The position numbers were made by a program, and so were the translations under genes. The notes under the pieces were generated by a model. The model was not told the DNA's origin. It worked only from the letters and a program-made list of their open reading frames with translations, and did no database searches. From Whitmania pigra (Eukaryota > Annelida > Clitellata > Hirudinida > Haemopidae), in assembly GCA_021613335.1 (NCBI GenBank), contig JAJTWR010000028.1, positions 72,501 to 136,500 of the forward strand: DNA of 64,000 bases. The letters are read 5' to 3'. Position 1 is the stretch's first letter. Every line of letters starts with the position of its first letter. Shown one piece after another: positions 39,901 to 52,700 of the stretch.

Positions 39901-42762
39901 ATTTCAAGCAGACTATTTATGATATGACATAACTTACGTTGATTGCTTGGTTTTCTGAAGTGAGCTCAATTTAACGAGATTTGACTTCAGATGTCCTCTA
40001 TCTAAATAATTTCAACGTTTACGTGTCAAATGACAAAGACAATTTTGAACAGCAATTTTGCGCTTCGTTTGATGGTAATGTGTCAGCGACAGGTGAAAGT
40101 GTGAATTTATTGTTAATATTATTGCTTACTTTGTCACACAAATCTCTATCTTTTAGATAGATACATCAATTTGACATGTGTTCGACATGTTGCCGGTGTA
40201 TACGTAACAATAAAAAAAATTGGAGGATCAAAACCGGAATGGCTATACTTCTGCGAAGTTTTCATCTTCGTCAAAAGAGAGGATGGAGGTTTGTTAATTA
40301 TTGCAGTATAAGATCTGTCTATAACATAATTCATTTGGCATGCTTTGCAAATTTAAAAATCTAACTTAAATTTAAGATTGCACCGATGGTGCTATGACAT
40401 GCCCAGTGAATTCAAGGTGCATTCCCAAAGAAAATATTTGTGACAGAGTCAGAGATTGCGATGATGGAAGTGATGAGTTGAACTGCGGTTTGCTAAAAAT
40501 ATTGAAAATTTTTTTTTTTAAATAATTCTTTTCATTGCTTTGGCAACAAATTACTGAAAAAACAAAAAGCGTTATACTGCATTGACAATTGGCTAATTTA
40601 TTATTCAAAAATTCCATCTTATAAGCTTACAGTTTTTTAAACAATTTAAAAATGTTGTTTATTGACAAAAATTTGTCTACCAAAGCTTGTCTTTCATATC
40701 AATTCGCATGCAACAATGGACTATGCATACCTCAAGAATGGGCATGCGATGGAACCAAAGACTGTCCTGATGGAGAAGATGAAACCGAATCGCTGTTTTG
40801 TAAATGAATTTTAAAATATTATTTTGGAAGATATTTTAATGGTGAAATTGTTTGTTATGTAAAAGGTTCATGCTCGCAGATGGAGTTTAAGTGCCTTAAG
40901 TATCGGCAGTGCATCATAAAGGCGAAGGTCTGTGACGGTGTTAAACATTGTAATGACTCATCTGATGAAAACCACTGCTGTAATAGCTTACAGTTCATTT
41001 GTAGACGATTAGTTTTTATTGTTATTGATTATTGATACTGATTTTAAATCTTAAGTAAGAAGAAAGTTGTAACTACTGCAAAAAGATGTTTTATTTTTGC
41101 CTAGTGACGTTTGAAAACCAATCGAATATCGTCAAAGCAACTTTTCAAGGAGAAGACAATTTTTACATCTGCAGTACTCACTGGAATACTTTAATCGGTT
41201 TTAGAGCTTGCAAACACATGGGGAGAAGGTGTATGCGCAGTTAATTATAAAATATCTAGTTAAATTAAAGTAACATTGTTATTTAAACAGTTTTGTAACT
41301 GCCAAAAATTATTTGCGACTTCAAACATCCAAAATACTTACAGTAATACAAGACCGAAATCATATTGATTCAAACTTACCCATTATGCATTCGTTCGAAA
41401 AAAGGTTAAACTATGACTGTAAGAATTTTTATGACTTGATGACTTGTTTTAATATATTTTTAATGCCATTTTAATAGCTTTTTCATGTCATTAAATGTAT
41501 CTTACAGTGCATACTGCGAGTCTGGGCATTTTGTTAGCCTTGAATGTTCAGTTTCGAATGACGGTTAGCTGTCTAGTGCATTTTAGAATGACCTATTTAT
41601 AGGTTGTTAAATGAATAATTAGAAAATTAATGTAACACGTGAAATGTGATCTGTTTTTATTGGAATATTTTGCCAACATCTCAATACTTATTTTTATACA
41701 TAAAATTTTACTTTACTGATTTAGGCTGCGGTAAACGTAGCATCGATGAAACTAACCTTCCATACTTAATCAATGGAGATGTAGCCGAACCAGGTGCTTG
41801 GCCTTGGCACATACAGTTGCTTAAAGATGGATTCATTCAATGTGGTGGAAGTATTATAAACAATAATTGGATTCTCACTGCGGCACATTGCATTGAGTAA
41901 AACAAATAATTTGCAAATAATTCTGCATGCATCATTGTATTTCATAATTCTCCTTTGAAACAGGGATATACGTAACACTTCTGAAATAACTATTAAGGTT
42001 GGGACAAATTTACTTAATGATCCAAGGGCTAGGAGTTACCCTGTTGCTCGTATTATTCCATACCCCAGCTTTTCATATTTTAACCGTAGCGATGACATTG
42101 CGTTGATTCAAACCAGAACCCGAATTCCCTTTGGAATTCTAACTTCGCCAATTTGCTTACCTGATGAAGTGTTTGATGAAGACAAATTTATGACGTATAT
42201 CTACTGCGTTATAAGTGGATTCGGACGAATTAATAGAGGTTTGACTTTTGTTGTTGTTGTATGATTGAATTGTGTAATGTCGTTTCAATTATGAAATTTT
42301 TTTCTTTTATTTACTTTGTAGAAATTCTGCGCGGTTTTCCATCAAATTTAAGACAAGGGAGACAGAATTTAATGTCGAATAAAGAATGCTTACGAAATGC
42401 ATTAATGGATGATAGTTTATATAATGAAACCTACATATGGGGACAACTTCGAACGAACAAGTACATTTGTGCAGGATCCACACCGACATCATATGGAGTG
42501 AACGTTTGCCGGGTAAGATTTTTGAGGACATTGAAAGAATTTGATTTGATTTTATTTCCTGTGATTTGTTTCTATTGTTTCTCATTTTTAGGGCGACAGT
42601 GGAGGTCCTCTAGTTTGTAAAGACGAACATGGAATTTGGACACAAATAGGGATTGTAAAAAGTTTTTATCCAAGAAAATCAAATAAAATATGCGTTAATA
42701 ATGTTTATATGAGAGTCGATAGTTATTTAAATTTTATCAGGAGTACTATCCAAAACTTATAA
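36932..42762 (+). CDS. Copy 7: FTP x2 - LDLa x3 - SRCR - trypsin-like protease
   Basis: Seventeen exons: 36932-36992 (signal peptide [16 protein letters not shown]), 37099-37311, 38186-38284, 39212-39346 (FTP1), 39525-39722, 39991-40092, 40157-40288 (FTP2), 40377-40487, 40686-40799, 40866-40979 (LDLa), 41105-41228, 41291-41404, 41508-41563 (SRCR), 41725-41896, 41964-42238, 42322-42512, 42592-42762 (protease). Spliced 2382 nt, about 793 residues, in frame. The triad is intact (TAAHC, SDDIALI, GDSGGP). The activation site reads LPY|LINGD, with Leu as the new N-terminus where the other copies have Ile. Residue 189 is Asn (VNVCR). FTP1 exons are nearly identical to copy 6 while the protease exons differ much more. 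Introns 2 and 3 are enlarged by two inserted elements. AATAAA lies at 42792. Confidence 0.9.
37608..37782. mobile_element. Short terminal-inverted-repeat element (MITE-like) in intron 2 of copy 7
   Basis: The left end CAGGAACGTAATTTTGG pairs with the right end, which as reverse complement reads CAGGGACGTAATTTGG. The 175-bp interior is non-coding and less AT-rich than its surroundings, with a run of about 15 C at 37751-37765. The CAGG..CCTG ends suggest a hAT-like or Chapaev-like non-autonomous element. No clear target duplication is seen next to the poly-A on the left. Confidence 0.8.
38451..39074. mobile_element. Non-autonomous TIR element with 11-bp flanking repeat, intron 3 of copy 7
   Basis: The flanks ATACTTTGGCA at 38440-38450 and 39075-39085 are identical. 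Copy 6 has a single related ATACTTTAATT (32339) in the uninterrupted intron. Near the ends lie inverted CGTCATAACAGCCC motifs, followed on the left by GGCGACAAAACAGCC and on the right (reverse complement) by AGGACAAAATAGC. The left arm has internal TCAAAATAGC subrepeats. No coding frame is seen. The long target duplication suggests a Mutator-like element, but the family is not established. Confidence 0.85.
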
Positions 42763-44453
42763 TGGTACTGACAATGATTGGTTCTAAGTTGAATAAATAC
42801 ATTTTTTATGAGTCGTTAATGTCATAACTGTGTTTTCAAACATCATCTGAACATGAAATAAATATAAACTATCCGAAATGATTAAACCAAAAATCACTTG
42901 AATTGGTTTATCAAGTCAAATGTACCCAAATCTACAACAATTAATTTAATAAATTGAATCTAACATTATTCATTTAACTGATACCTCTAAATGTCAAACA
43001 CTTCATCTCTAAGCCATGTTTGATAACAGGGAACGGTTTGTCATATTCGGACGATAAAAACTAAGTTCATGATTTTTATAAAGTGTAAAAGATATTAATG
43101 TTAATTAATTAATATTAATTAATATTGACAAATATTGACAAAAATATTTTTAGTCTTTTCGCCCAGCATCTCTTTCGGGTCTTAGAGCTGATGATATCAC
43201 ATACTAAGTTTGGGACTTTCTTCCGCTCCCTTGCATAAGAACTCGAAAGATCGGTTGTCAAACCGATTGTTTGGACTTTTTTTTTGAAATTCGGTTATAA
43301 ACGGTTTTTTAAAAAAAATTGTAATAATAATATATAATCTTGTGTAATAATATATATTGATTTTTAATATGTAAAATTTTTATTGATTCCATTTTACGTT
43401 TATGTTCCGTAAAACAATAAAAGTTCTCTGGTTTCAAATAAGTATGTTTTCTTCTTTTCCGTTTATTTCCTTTTTTGCTTCTAGCAACATGCCTGGTAGT
43501 GCTCATCTCCTTTAAACTTACTTTACTAAATCAGAGAATAAAAATGAGGCCATTTGTAACAAATGAAAGCAGGTTTTAGGGTGTAAGTCTTGAGTTATCT
43601 GAAGATGAGACAACAAACGAAGTTTCCCAGATTAAAAGAGAAATAGATCTCTATCTCACTTTACTTATGCCTTATTCTATGGTCAAACGCTCTCAGATAA
43701 TTTACGAACTTTTGATTTATTGGAAGCAGCAACAGAATGCCACGCCACTCTTTGCCAGACTTGCTAGAGGATTTTTTCTGCCCTCTTTCCTCTACTTCTA
43801 GCGAAAGAATGTTCTCGTCTTTAGGCAACATTGTTTCTATTTAAAGAACAAACCACATTCCAGAAACTATTTCTATTCTTACCTACTTATAGCGGAACTT
43901 GTCCCAATTAAAGGTTTAAAACTGGAACTATGTTTCTGAAGATGACATGAAAGAAGATGAAGAGACTGATGTGATTAATAATGTAGAATTTGTAGCACAT
44001 CTTCTGACGCTCAAATGAAGAATATATCATCAAAATGTGTTGAAATGATTACTTCAATTTATTTACTCTTATACAATACCACTCATGTACGTAACACCTA
44101 GAGAAGAGAAAAGTTCGATGCATTATTTTCAAGGGTGTTGTTTCCGAAAAATTTCCGAATATCCCCGATCTTTCGGGCTCGGTTTCCGAAAGTTCGGAAT
44201 AAAATTATTTCCGATAACGTACATACTCGAATAAAACCAAACGTCGAGGTCTCATGCTCATCACAAACTTCAACGTTTCCCTTGTGTGATCATTCTGATC
44301 GACAAGACGTGCAAGGACTCGGTCGAGAGACATTAGTTATTCTGATTGATAGTCAGGAGATTGTTTATGTATTACTTGGTTGCTTTTCGGTGACATACTC
44401 TGAACACGAGGTCAACTTGTAATAATGCAATATTACAGACAACATCTCATAAA
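42763..44453. other. Intergenic region between copies 7 and 8
   Basis: No array gene. It contains a hAT transposase remnant near 43590-43900 and TTTCCGAA-rich sequence at 44150-44210 of unknown origin. Open frames at 43309-43506 (minus) and 44135-44422 (plus) resemble nothing I recognise. Confidence 0.6.
43590..43900 (+). pseudogene. hAT transposase C-terminal remnant
   Basis: Translation gives an LIYWKQQQNATPLFARLARG segment and then, after a one-base shift, STSSERMFSSLGNIVS. This is the usual order of the hAT dimerisation domain (WW/K...LA..AR, then SSERxFS..G). A stop and the shift show that it is dead. Terminal repeats were not found. Confidence 0.75.
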
Positions 44454-47400
44454 ATGAAGATCTTGCTAATAACATTTTTGTTCTTAAATAATTGCAGCTC
44501 ACAGTCAGGTAAACCGTAATTAATGCTTTGAAATCAAATATAATTATATTAATAAATGTAATACATTTACGAACATATTAGCATTTAATTTTACTTAACT
44601 AATTCTTTAGTTTTATGTAAAATTCACTTGCTATCCTCATTTATGTCTTCACGTTTTTTCATCAAATTATAGTCAATTTAGCCTTCATGAGGCCAACATT
44701 TGAAAATGGAATAAAAGGAAAAGGTCGTTTGGCAGTTGACGGAAAAAATAGATCATGTGCCTTGGTTGGTGTGTCTGAAAATAAAAAATTTATCACGCCT
44801 TGGTGGACCTTACAACTGGACGGAATTTATTTTATAAAATCTCTCGTCATAGCCTACACTCCAATACATTCAAAATGTTAGTTGTTTTGCGGTAAATGTT
44901 AACTCTATAATGTAAAGAAATGATTAAAAATAATTTATTATTTTGAACCTATTTAGACAATTGATATAACTAAGCATCAAATTTGTAACGATTTTATTAA
45001 TGTTTAGCAAGCACCTTTTATCAAGGTGTCTCTACAAAAGAATGTTATGACTGATCTAGCTTGACAGCAAATGCTTTTAATTTCAGATGATTCGTTTGCT
45101 GAAAACTTTGTAATCTTTGCAGCAGTGGATTCATACACGCATTTGATACAATGCGCCGCTGTTCATAATAAAATTTCTCAACTCAGTGGTGCGATGCTAG
45201 TGAATTTTGTAAACATTCGTAAAATTACATTTGTAAACGATTTTTAGTAAAACTCAAAGTAGTTTCTTTGCTATTTTGATGTGACATTTAGATACTTTAA
45301 CTAATTGAATTATGACTGGAGGTCAACTAAAACGAATAGATCACTGATTAACTATTCGAACTATTAAAAAAAATTGTATTTATAAAATTAAATTTATTTT
45401 AAATTATATTATATTTACACTGCTACTGTTTAGTTGATTCTGTAAGCGTCACTTGCAATAACAACGTCTATGGTAATCTTGTGCACATTGTAAAAAGTGC
45501 TGGACCAAATTCTAATATCATGTCGCTTTGTGAAGTTAGCGTTTTTGGAGAGGCTAACACCGATACAAGTTAGTCACTGGCTTATTTTTGCATTTTCTGT
45601 TGCATAATATTGCACATGCATTATTGCATGTTAATGCCTACGACACCATATAATTAAACATTTATTAAAATTATTGTTAAATTTTTTCATTAATGTTGGT
45701 GTAATTACGGATAATTAATTTATTTAATCATTATTATTCATTATTTAAATTGTATAGGTAAATTAATAATAATAATAACATTATTATAATAATAATGTTT
45801 TTAATAATTATTATTATTATCATTATCATCATCATCATTGTTATTATTATTATTTTGTTTATAATAATTATTAATTATTATTAACATAATATTAAAATAA
45901 TAATAATATTATTATTATTTTGTGTATGTCAGTCACCTTGACATACAAAAAACCGACAGAACAAAGTGGTCTGATATATTCAAACCTATCGCCTCTGGCT
46001 GCTGACGGAAATTTAGAAAGTTGTACAAGAATCAGGGACCCCACAGGTGGAAAGGCTTGGTGGCGTGTGACACTGGATGATGTTTATGCAATTTCAAACG
46101 TTTTTATATATTTCAATCCACATGATTATGGTTAGACGATTTAGTGGTTATTTCTTGGGCAATTTATTTTTGATTATTTTTTTTTATTAACTAACGTTGT
46201 CACCTCGTTGTAAAAATGTTATCGTTCTGTCTTCCGCGATGATTAAGTAACTGTGACTTATCTTTTTAAATAAATTTAGATGCCGTACACATGGATAATT
46301 TTGATGTTTACATCTCGAATGATCAAGATATTTTGCAGCAACAGCTATGTAGTTCGATTTTTGGAAATGGAGCGTCTAAAGGTACGAAATTTATAAATAT
46401 TTGATTAGTTTATTAAATCGATTTAACTATCAAATTATAGTAAATGGTCTTATGTTGAAACCGTGGTTTCAATTAAACCAATTAAATGAATATATTAATT
46501 GAGAAATTAAAAATTTTGAAATGGATTTATTTTAATTTCTCGGTTTAGACGGATATATTAACATGACTTGCAATCATTTTGTGGCTGGTAAATACATCAC
46601 AATAATTAAAACTGGTGGATCTGATCGTAAATCTTTGTTTTTATGCGAGGTGTTTGCCTATCCAAAGCCAGACGAAAGAGGTACAATATTTATCAATATT
46701 CACTTCATTTAATGATATTCTATAATTATTACAAGCTATAAACTAACATTTAAGAATGCCTTAACGGCCAACTAAAGTGTCCGACATCGTCAGAGTGCAT
46801 CCCAAAAACCAAGATTTGCGATAGGGTCAAACAGTGTCCTGATGGTACCGATGAACTGAACTGTGGTCTGTCACCAATTTGAATTATCCGATTTTCTGTT
46901 AAAATTTTGATTTTGGCGATAAGAATAAAAAACTTCATTTAAGAAATTTTTTTTCTAGAATATATTTGAAATTATATTCAATTGTTATAGTAATAAATTG
47001 AAAACTAGTTCAGGCAAATATATCCTAATTATTTGTTGATTTATTATTTATTAAAGCTTGTCTTTCTTATCAATACAAGTGCAGCAAAGGATTTTGCATA
47101 CATAGAGACTGGCTTTGTGATGGAACTAAAGATTGCCCAAATGGGGATGATGAAGCATTATCAATTTGTAATATTTATTCATGTTTTATTTATATTTTAT
47201 TCGAAGCATTAAGTGTGACAAAGTTTTTAAATTAATTACAAACATTATAAGGTCTGTGCAAATCAGGTCAGTTTAAATGCCTTAAAAACAAAGTGTGCAT
47301 CGACAACATGAAGAGATGCGACGGTTTCATAGATTGTCCTGATTCTTCGGATGAATTCCACTGCCGTAATGCAAATTCACTATCTTTATTTTGTTATTAT

Positions 47401-49408
47401 ATGTTTTATGAAGTATTATTACGATTTAAAACTGACTGGCCGAGCAACAATATTTCTCTGCAGTGGAACTTGAAAAAGGATACCTTGACACACCAGATTT
47501 CGTCAAAGCGATATTTCAAGGAGAAGGTGATTTTTACATCTGCAATGAGCACTGGACAGCTTCTATCAGCTTCAAGGCTTGCAAACACATGGGCAGAGGG
47601 TACATGCATAAGAGATGTTTCATATAAATTTTATAAAACATCAATACGCAACATGGCTTGTTGTGTTGCTATTTTTTACATAGTTATTAAAATTGTTTTT
47701 TAAATGTGAAAGATTATTAAGAACCACTATGTTCGGCCGACTTCAAGCAAAGAAAATACTTGATGTAAAATCTTTTAGTTATACTCTGAAAGAACTTACA
47801 TCGATAATGGACTTGTTTGAAAAAAGGTTTGTGATTCAAGTTTTAATGAGCATCGTGAAACACATTGGATGACATTTATTCGACAGAAACGACTGCAGAA
47901 CTGGCCAATTTATACAACTTGCTTGTTACGGAAACACGGTAAACCAAGGTAGGGATATTTCACGTAGTTGTTTACAAAGTTTAAAATTGATATTATTAAA
48001 CATTTTGCACGAAAATGAAAAACATTGATGGGCAAACCCTTCAACTGCATTATTAATTATATTTCAATTTTTCTATTCTATCGGTAAATAAATGCCTGCG
48101 ACTTTGTGTAGCTTGCGGTGTACGTGGATATCCTGATTATCCTGAATCAGCCCTTCAATACATAATCAATGGAGACGCGGCTCAAAGGGGTGCCTGGCCA
48201 TGGCATGTGCAACTGATTATGAAAGAACGCCCTGCCTGCGGAGGAAGCATCATCAATTATTACTGGATTCTTACTGCGGCGCATTGCCTTTAGTAAAAAG
48301 ATTAAATTATTTTAGTAACCGAATGAAAGAGTACTGTTAGCCTAAGAAATTTATTAAACGATTTTGAAACAGCGACATAAGCAACGCTTCAGACGTGACC
48401 GTCAAATATGGCACAAATTTGAGAAATGACCCCGGGGTGGTGAACAGTCCTGTTACTCAAATTGTAATGCATCCAAACTTCACCGATTTTTTCAACCTCA
48501 ATGATGTTGCCCTACTCAGACTCAAATACCCCATAATGTTTAATGCCTTTACCATGCCAATTTGCTTACCTGAAAAATATTATAACGATACTAAATTGAA
48601 GTCATTTCGTTACTGTATTATATCTGGATTTGGAAACTTTGACAGAGGTTCAGCATTGTATTTCTAAAACCTGGGACATTATGAATCTATATATTTTTAT
48701 TCACTTGCAGCTTATGGTACTAGAAAGCCAGAAGAGTTACAACAAGGACGATTAGATTTACTGACTAACGAGGAATGCCTGACAAATTTAGCAAATGACA
48801 CCGATGATGATTATGAAGGCTATCTAGTAACAAATAAAATTGTTTGTGCAGGTTCAATACCCACAACATTTGGAATAAATAGTTGTAGGGTTAGAATTCT
48901 CTTTAAGTTTCTCACATTTAATGACTTTACTTTATTTTGCTGTTTTTTTTATAATTAATTAAAAATTTTGCAAAAAAAACTGTAGATTCAATAAAAGATA
49001 TTATCGTAGGAATTTATTTTGTTGGCCATGGAAAATCCAAGCGCCATCTTTCAGAATCTGATTACTTTTTGTTATCCTTACAGGCTTCATAAAGTTCAAT
49101 TTAATGCGATAACAACGTTATGAATCTTCCATTCATGATTTTAATTACTACAAATTCCTGTTTACTTTTCCTATGTTTAGGAAATCTTTTATAAATTGCC
49201 CCTTTTTGATTTAACTCGAAATTCAATTTCTAATTTTCAGGGTGATAGCGGCGGTCCTTTGGTTTGTAAGAATGAAAATGGAATGTGGACTCAAATTGGA
49301 ATTATGATGTCTTATTATAAAGGCAGAATTGAAGAGCATTGTTCTAACAGTATATTTGCAAGAGTCAGCGAACATTTGGATTTCATTAAAAGGGTTATCA
49401 GCAATTAA
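44454..49408 (+). CDS. Copy 8: FTP x2 - LDLa x3 - SRCR - trypsin-like protease
   Basis: Seventeen exons: 44454-44508 (signal peptide [14 protein letters not shown]), 44673-44876, 45087-45188, 45434-45568 (FTP1), 45933-46130, 46280-46381, 46549-46680 (FTP2), 46755-46865, 47057-47167, 47252-47365 (LDLa), 47464-47599, 47722-47826, 47887-47948 (SRCR), 48112-48292, 48373-48647, 48711-48889, 49241-49408 (protease). Spliced 2370 nt, about 789 residues, in frame. The triad is intact: TAAHC, LNDVALL, GDSGGP. Activation would be at LQY|IINGD, and residue 189 is Asn (INSCR). The protease linker is slightly longer ([10 protein letters not shown]). The signal peptide resembles those of copies 6 and 7, ending ...[14 protein letters not shown] lies at 49475. 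Confidence 0.9.
45750..45922. repeat. AT-rich (AAT/ATT)n microsatellite in intron 4 of copy 8
   Basis: Alternating runs of AAT and ATT with a short ATC part. Parts are self-complementary and could fold into a hairpin in the transcript. It ends just before the acceptor at 45931-45932. Confidence 0.85.
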
Positions 49409-49783
49409 ATAAGAATTTAAAAAAAAATATATTAAACGTTGACTCTCATTTTGAGTGATTGTGTAAAATTCGATAATAAAACAAAGAAAACCCCACAATT
49501 ATTATTATTTATCACTCGCGAATTGTAAATTTAATTTTGGAAATTTAAAAAGCACCACATAAAAATAATCAATGTAATTCAAATTTACGTTTGCATTTTT
49601 CTAATTATTTTCACATCAAAACTTGAATTATGATTAATTAAATGTATTCGAGGGGTGACCTAAAATCTTATTTTAGAAATTTCTAACTTAATCATATGAT
49701 AAATATTCTATCGATAAGAGGAAGATATAAAATATAAACCATAAAATTCAAGATTATTATTTTGAGTGCATTAATAATTCAGT
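49409..49783. other. Short intergenic region between copies 8 and 9
   Basis: No gene. It holds the poly(A) signal of copy 8 at 49475 and, in the remaining about 300 bases, the presumed promoter of copy 9. This is the tightest spacing in the array. Confidence 0.65.
49726..49733 (+). promoter_or_regulatory. Possible TATA box of copy 9
   Basis: The octamer TATAAAAT lies 58 bases before the first ATG of copy 9, in a reasonable position for a core promoter. In DNA this AT-rich such a match also occurs by chance. Confidence 0.3.
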
Positions 49784-52700
49784 ATGCGGCTTATCAGCAT
49801 GGAAATCGTTTTACTGTTTGTAGCACTTATGTTAAAAAGTTTTTCAAAATGGTGTTGCCACGGTTTAAAATATAACTTTTTTTCAAGTAAGATTATTTAT
49901 GACACCAAATCTTCAAGTATATTTTTTTATGAGTTAACTCTCTACTTTAATAAACGGGCCAGAAATTTGAACCACAAAAGTATTGAACATTAATAATAAT
50001 AATAATAATAATATAATAATTAATAATAATAATAATAATAACGACAATTTTAAATTTCGTTTAAAGTAGTTTTGCCTCTTAAAAAATCTGCCACTCAAAG
50101 TAGCACACCTAATAACCTTGGAGCCCATTTAGCAATCGATGAAAATGTCAACACATGTTCTTTTGCGGGAACTTCAGCTCATAATTGGTCCTGGTGGAGA
50201 GTTGAACTTGATGGAGTGTTTGACATAACCGAAGTCGTTCTGAATTTTATTCCTAATACACCTTGTAGGTTTAGTTACAAAAGACACAAAAACAAATTAT
50301 TAGAGATCAATTGCTCTACTCAGTCTAATAAGTTAACTAAAAAAGTTATTTATAATAAATTTTATTTCACATAAGCTAGATAGTCAGTTCATGAATGATC
50401 TCAAAGTGTACGTCTCGCTGGACAACGACGATTACGAGCAGAACCTGTGCACTTCATACAAAAGACAGGATTCACGCCTTAATGGTAATTATTTGATTAA
50501 TAATAATAATAAAAACAATAAATTAAATTTTATACCCGACATTAATTAATTATTAGTAAATAATAAATAATTGAATTATCGTCTTTTTTTAGAGTCGCCA
50601 TTGAATTTAACTTGTTCAACACCCATTGCTGGTAAATTTGTGACCATCAGAAGGGACGGAGGTTTCTGGTTTGGTAATCTCGCCCTCTGTGAGGTCGAAG
50701 TTTATGGTGGGGGTCAATCAGGTAATTAAATCAAACCGCTGCTGATACCATTTACTTTGATTCTTATTTCTTTGTTGTATTTGAGAAGTAGAAGATGTAC
50801 GCGGTAAATCGAAATTTGATTTCATTTGATTCAGAAATTGCTTTATTTTTATTATTGTTGTAAGTTTATTAAGTAAGAATTATTTTTAATTACTATTATC
50901 TTTTAATTATTAAAATAATATACATGACAAATGAATAAATTGCTACATTTGGGTTAATTTCAAAAATATTTTTGCCTAAATTTTAGATCGATAGAGGTTT
51001 TTCAGAATCGTACAAATTATGCTGTTGGCCATTATGTGTATCATATTTACGTGGTTAAAAGAATCATGCTTAATCTAAAAAATAATAGAGATGAATTTTC
51101 TATTCACATATGTATGTATGTTTTAAATTGGATGTACTTTTATGACAATTTTAGTATGAGTATATTTATTAGTTATACAATTTATAAATTATTAATTTTA
51201 AGCCAGTTTGTCCCTCAAGAAGCCAACAACACAAAATGGCATTTTATTTCGAGAGACCTCACATTTAGCTGTTGATGGAAACGTTAGCACATGTACTAAA
51301 GTTCTTGAGAAAAAATACCAAATTGCTTGGTGGCGAGTCACACTCGATGACATTTATTACATTTCAAATGTGACGATTTTTTATGATCCAAATAGTCCTG
51401 GTTTGTGTTTAACTGTTGAATTTATATAATTGATAAATTATACCAGGCTTACAAAACAATTAATGTAAGTCTTCAAATTTTTTAAACAATTTTTTTATAT
51501 GTAGATTGTCTAGGCGATTAAATTAAGAATATTGATTTTTCTTTTTTTTATATTATAAATTTGATGTTATAACAAGTTTAATGGTTACAAACTTCATTTA
51601 AATGTGTTAGTATTAATATACCAATAAGCATGTTTTTCCACAAAATATTAAAATTTTATTTAATGTAGATTTCTTTGATTCTCAGATTCCCATTTGCTGA
51701 ACAATTTCGAAATTTATGTTTCAACTAATGCTGAGGATTTGCATCAACAACTCTGCACTACATTTTATGACTTCAACAATACATTTCACCGTAAGAGTGC
51801 TTTAATAAAATAAAACAATTAATATTGAATTTCTCTGGTAGAAAGGTTCTATCGAAATTTTATAAATGTTTGGAACGAATTTAAAAGTGTGCTTTTAATT
51901 AATTTAAATAACCCGTAATAATTTTGTAATCCAAAACTCTACTGTTTAGATGGATCAATATCTTTTCCATGTTTGAATGTACAATCTGGACGTTTTGTCA
52001 CCATTCAGAAATTTGGGGGCAGCAAACCAGAAGCCCTCTTCTTTTGCGAGGTGCTCGTCTGGGGTAGCGAATACAAGTTTTCAAATGGTAGGAATAAATA
52101 AATAATAAAATAAATAATGCATTAGATCATAAAAATATATTGTCAAAATTGTATCAACATCGTTTATATTTAAGTTTGCAAAAGTGACGAATTAATCTGT
52201 TTGGAAGAAGGAGTCTGCATCCCTAGGTACAAAATATGTAACGGAATCAGAGATTGTCCGGGTAACATTGACGAAAAGGACTGCCGTGAGTTAAATGTTA
52301 ATGCTAATTATCTGATTTTTAGTATTAATACTAAATGGTCAATTATTCCATGAAATTATACACATTACACACTGAGATGATGCAGCAGTTATGCCAACCA
52401 ACCTCTTGAAGAAAAATGTAAAATAACCTGTGTGAAATATTGGATTTGATCTCAACATCAATATTATGTATCAACTTTTAAAGCCTGTTCAGAATTCCAG
52501 TACAAGTGCAAAGAATCACAGTGTATTCATAAGGATTGGTTATGCGACGGAACGAAAGATTGTCCAAAAGGAGACGACGAAGAAGTTGCTTCATGTCGCA
52601 TGTTTTGTTTCTTTGTTGTTTCTTGTTCTAGTTTTATTAAATTAGCTTTTTTCCATGTCAATTAAAGAAGTTTAATTTAATCAAATTTACTCAAAAAGGA

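Noticed and set aside
44131..44422. CAAGGGTGTTG motif and open frame considered as a hAT end with a gene
   Set aside because: No partner end or target duplication found and no recognisable protein.
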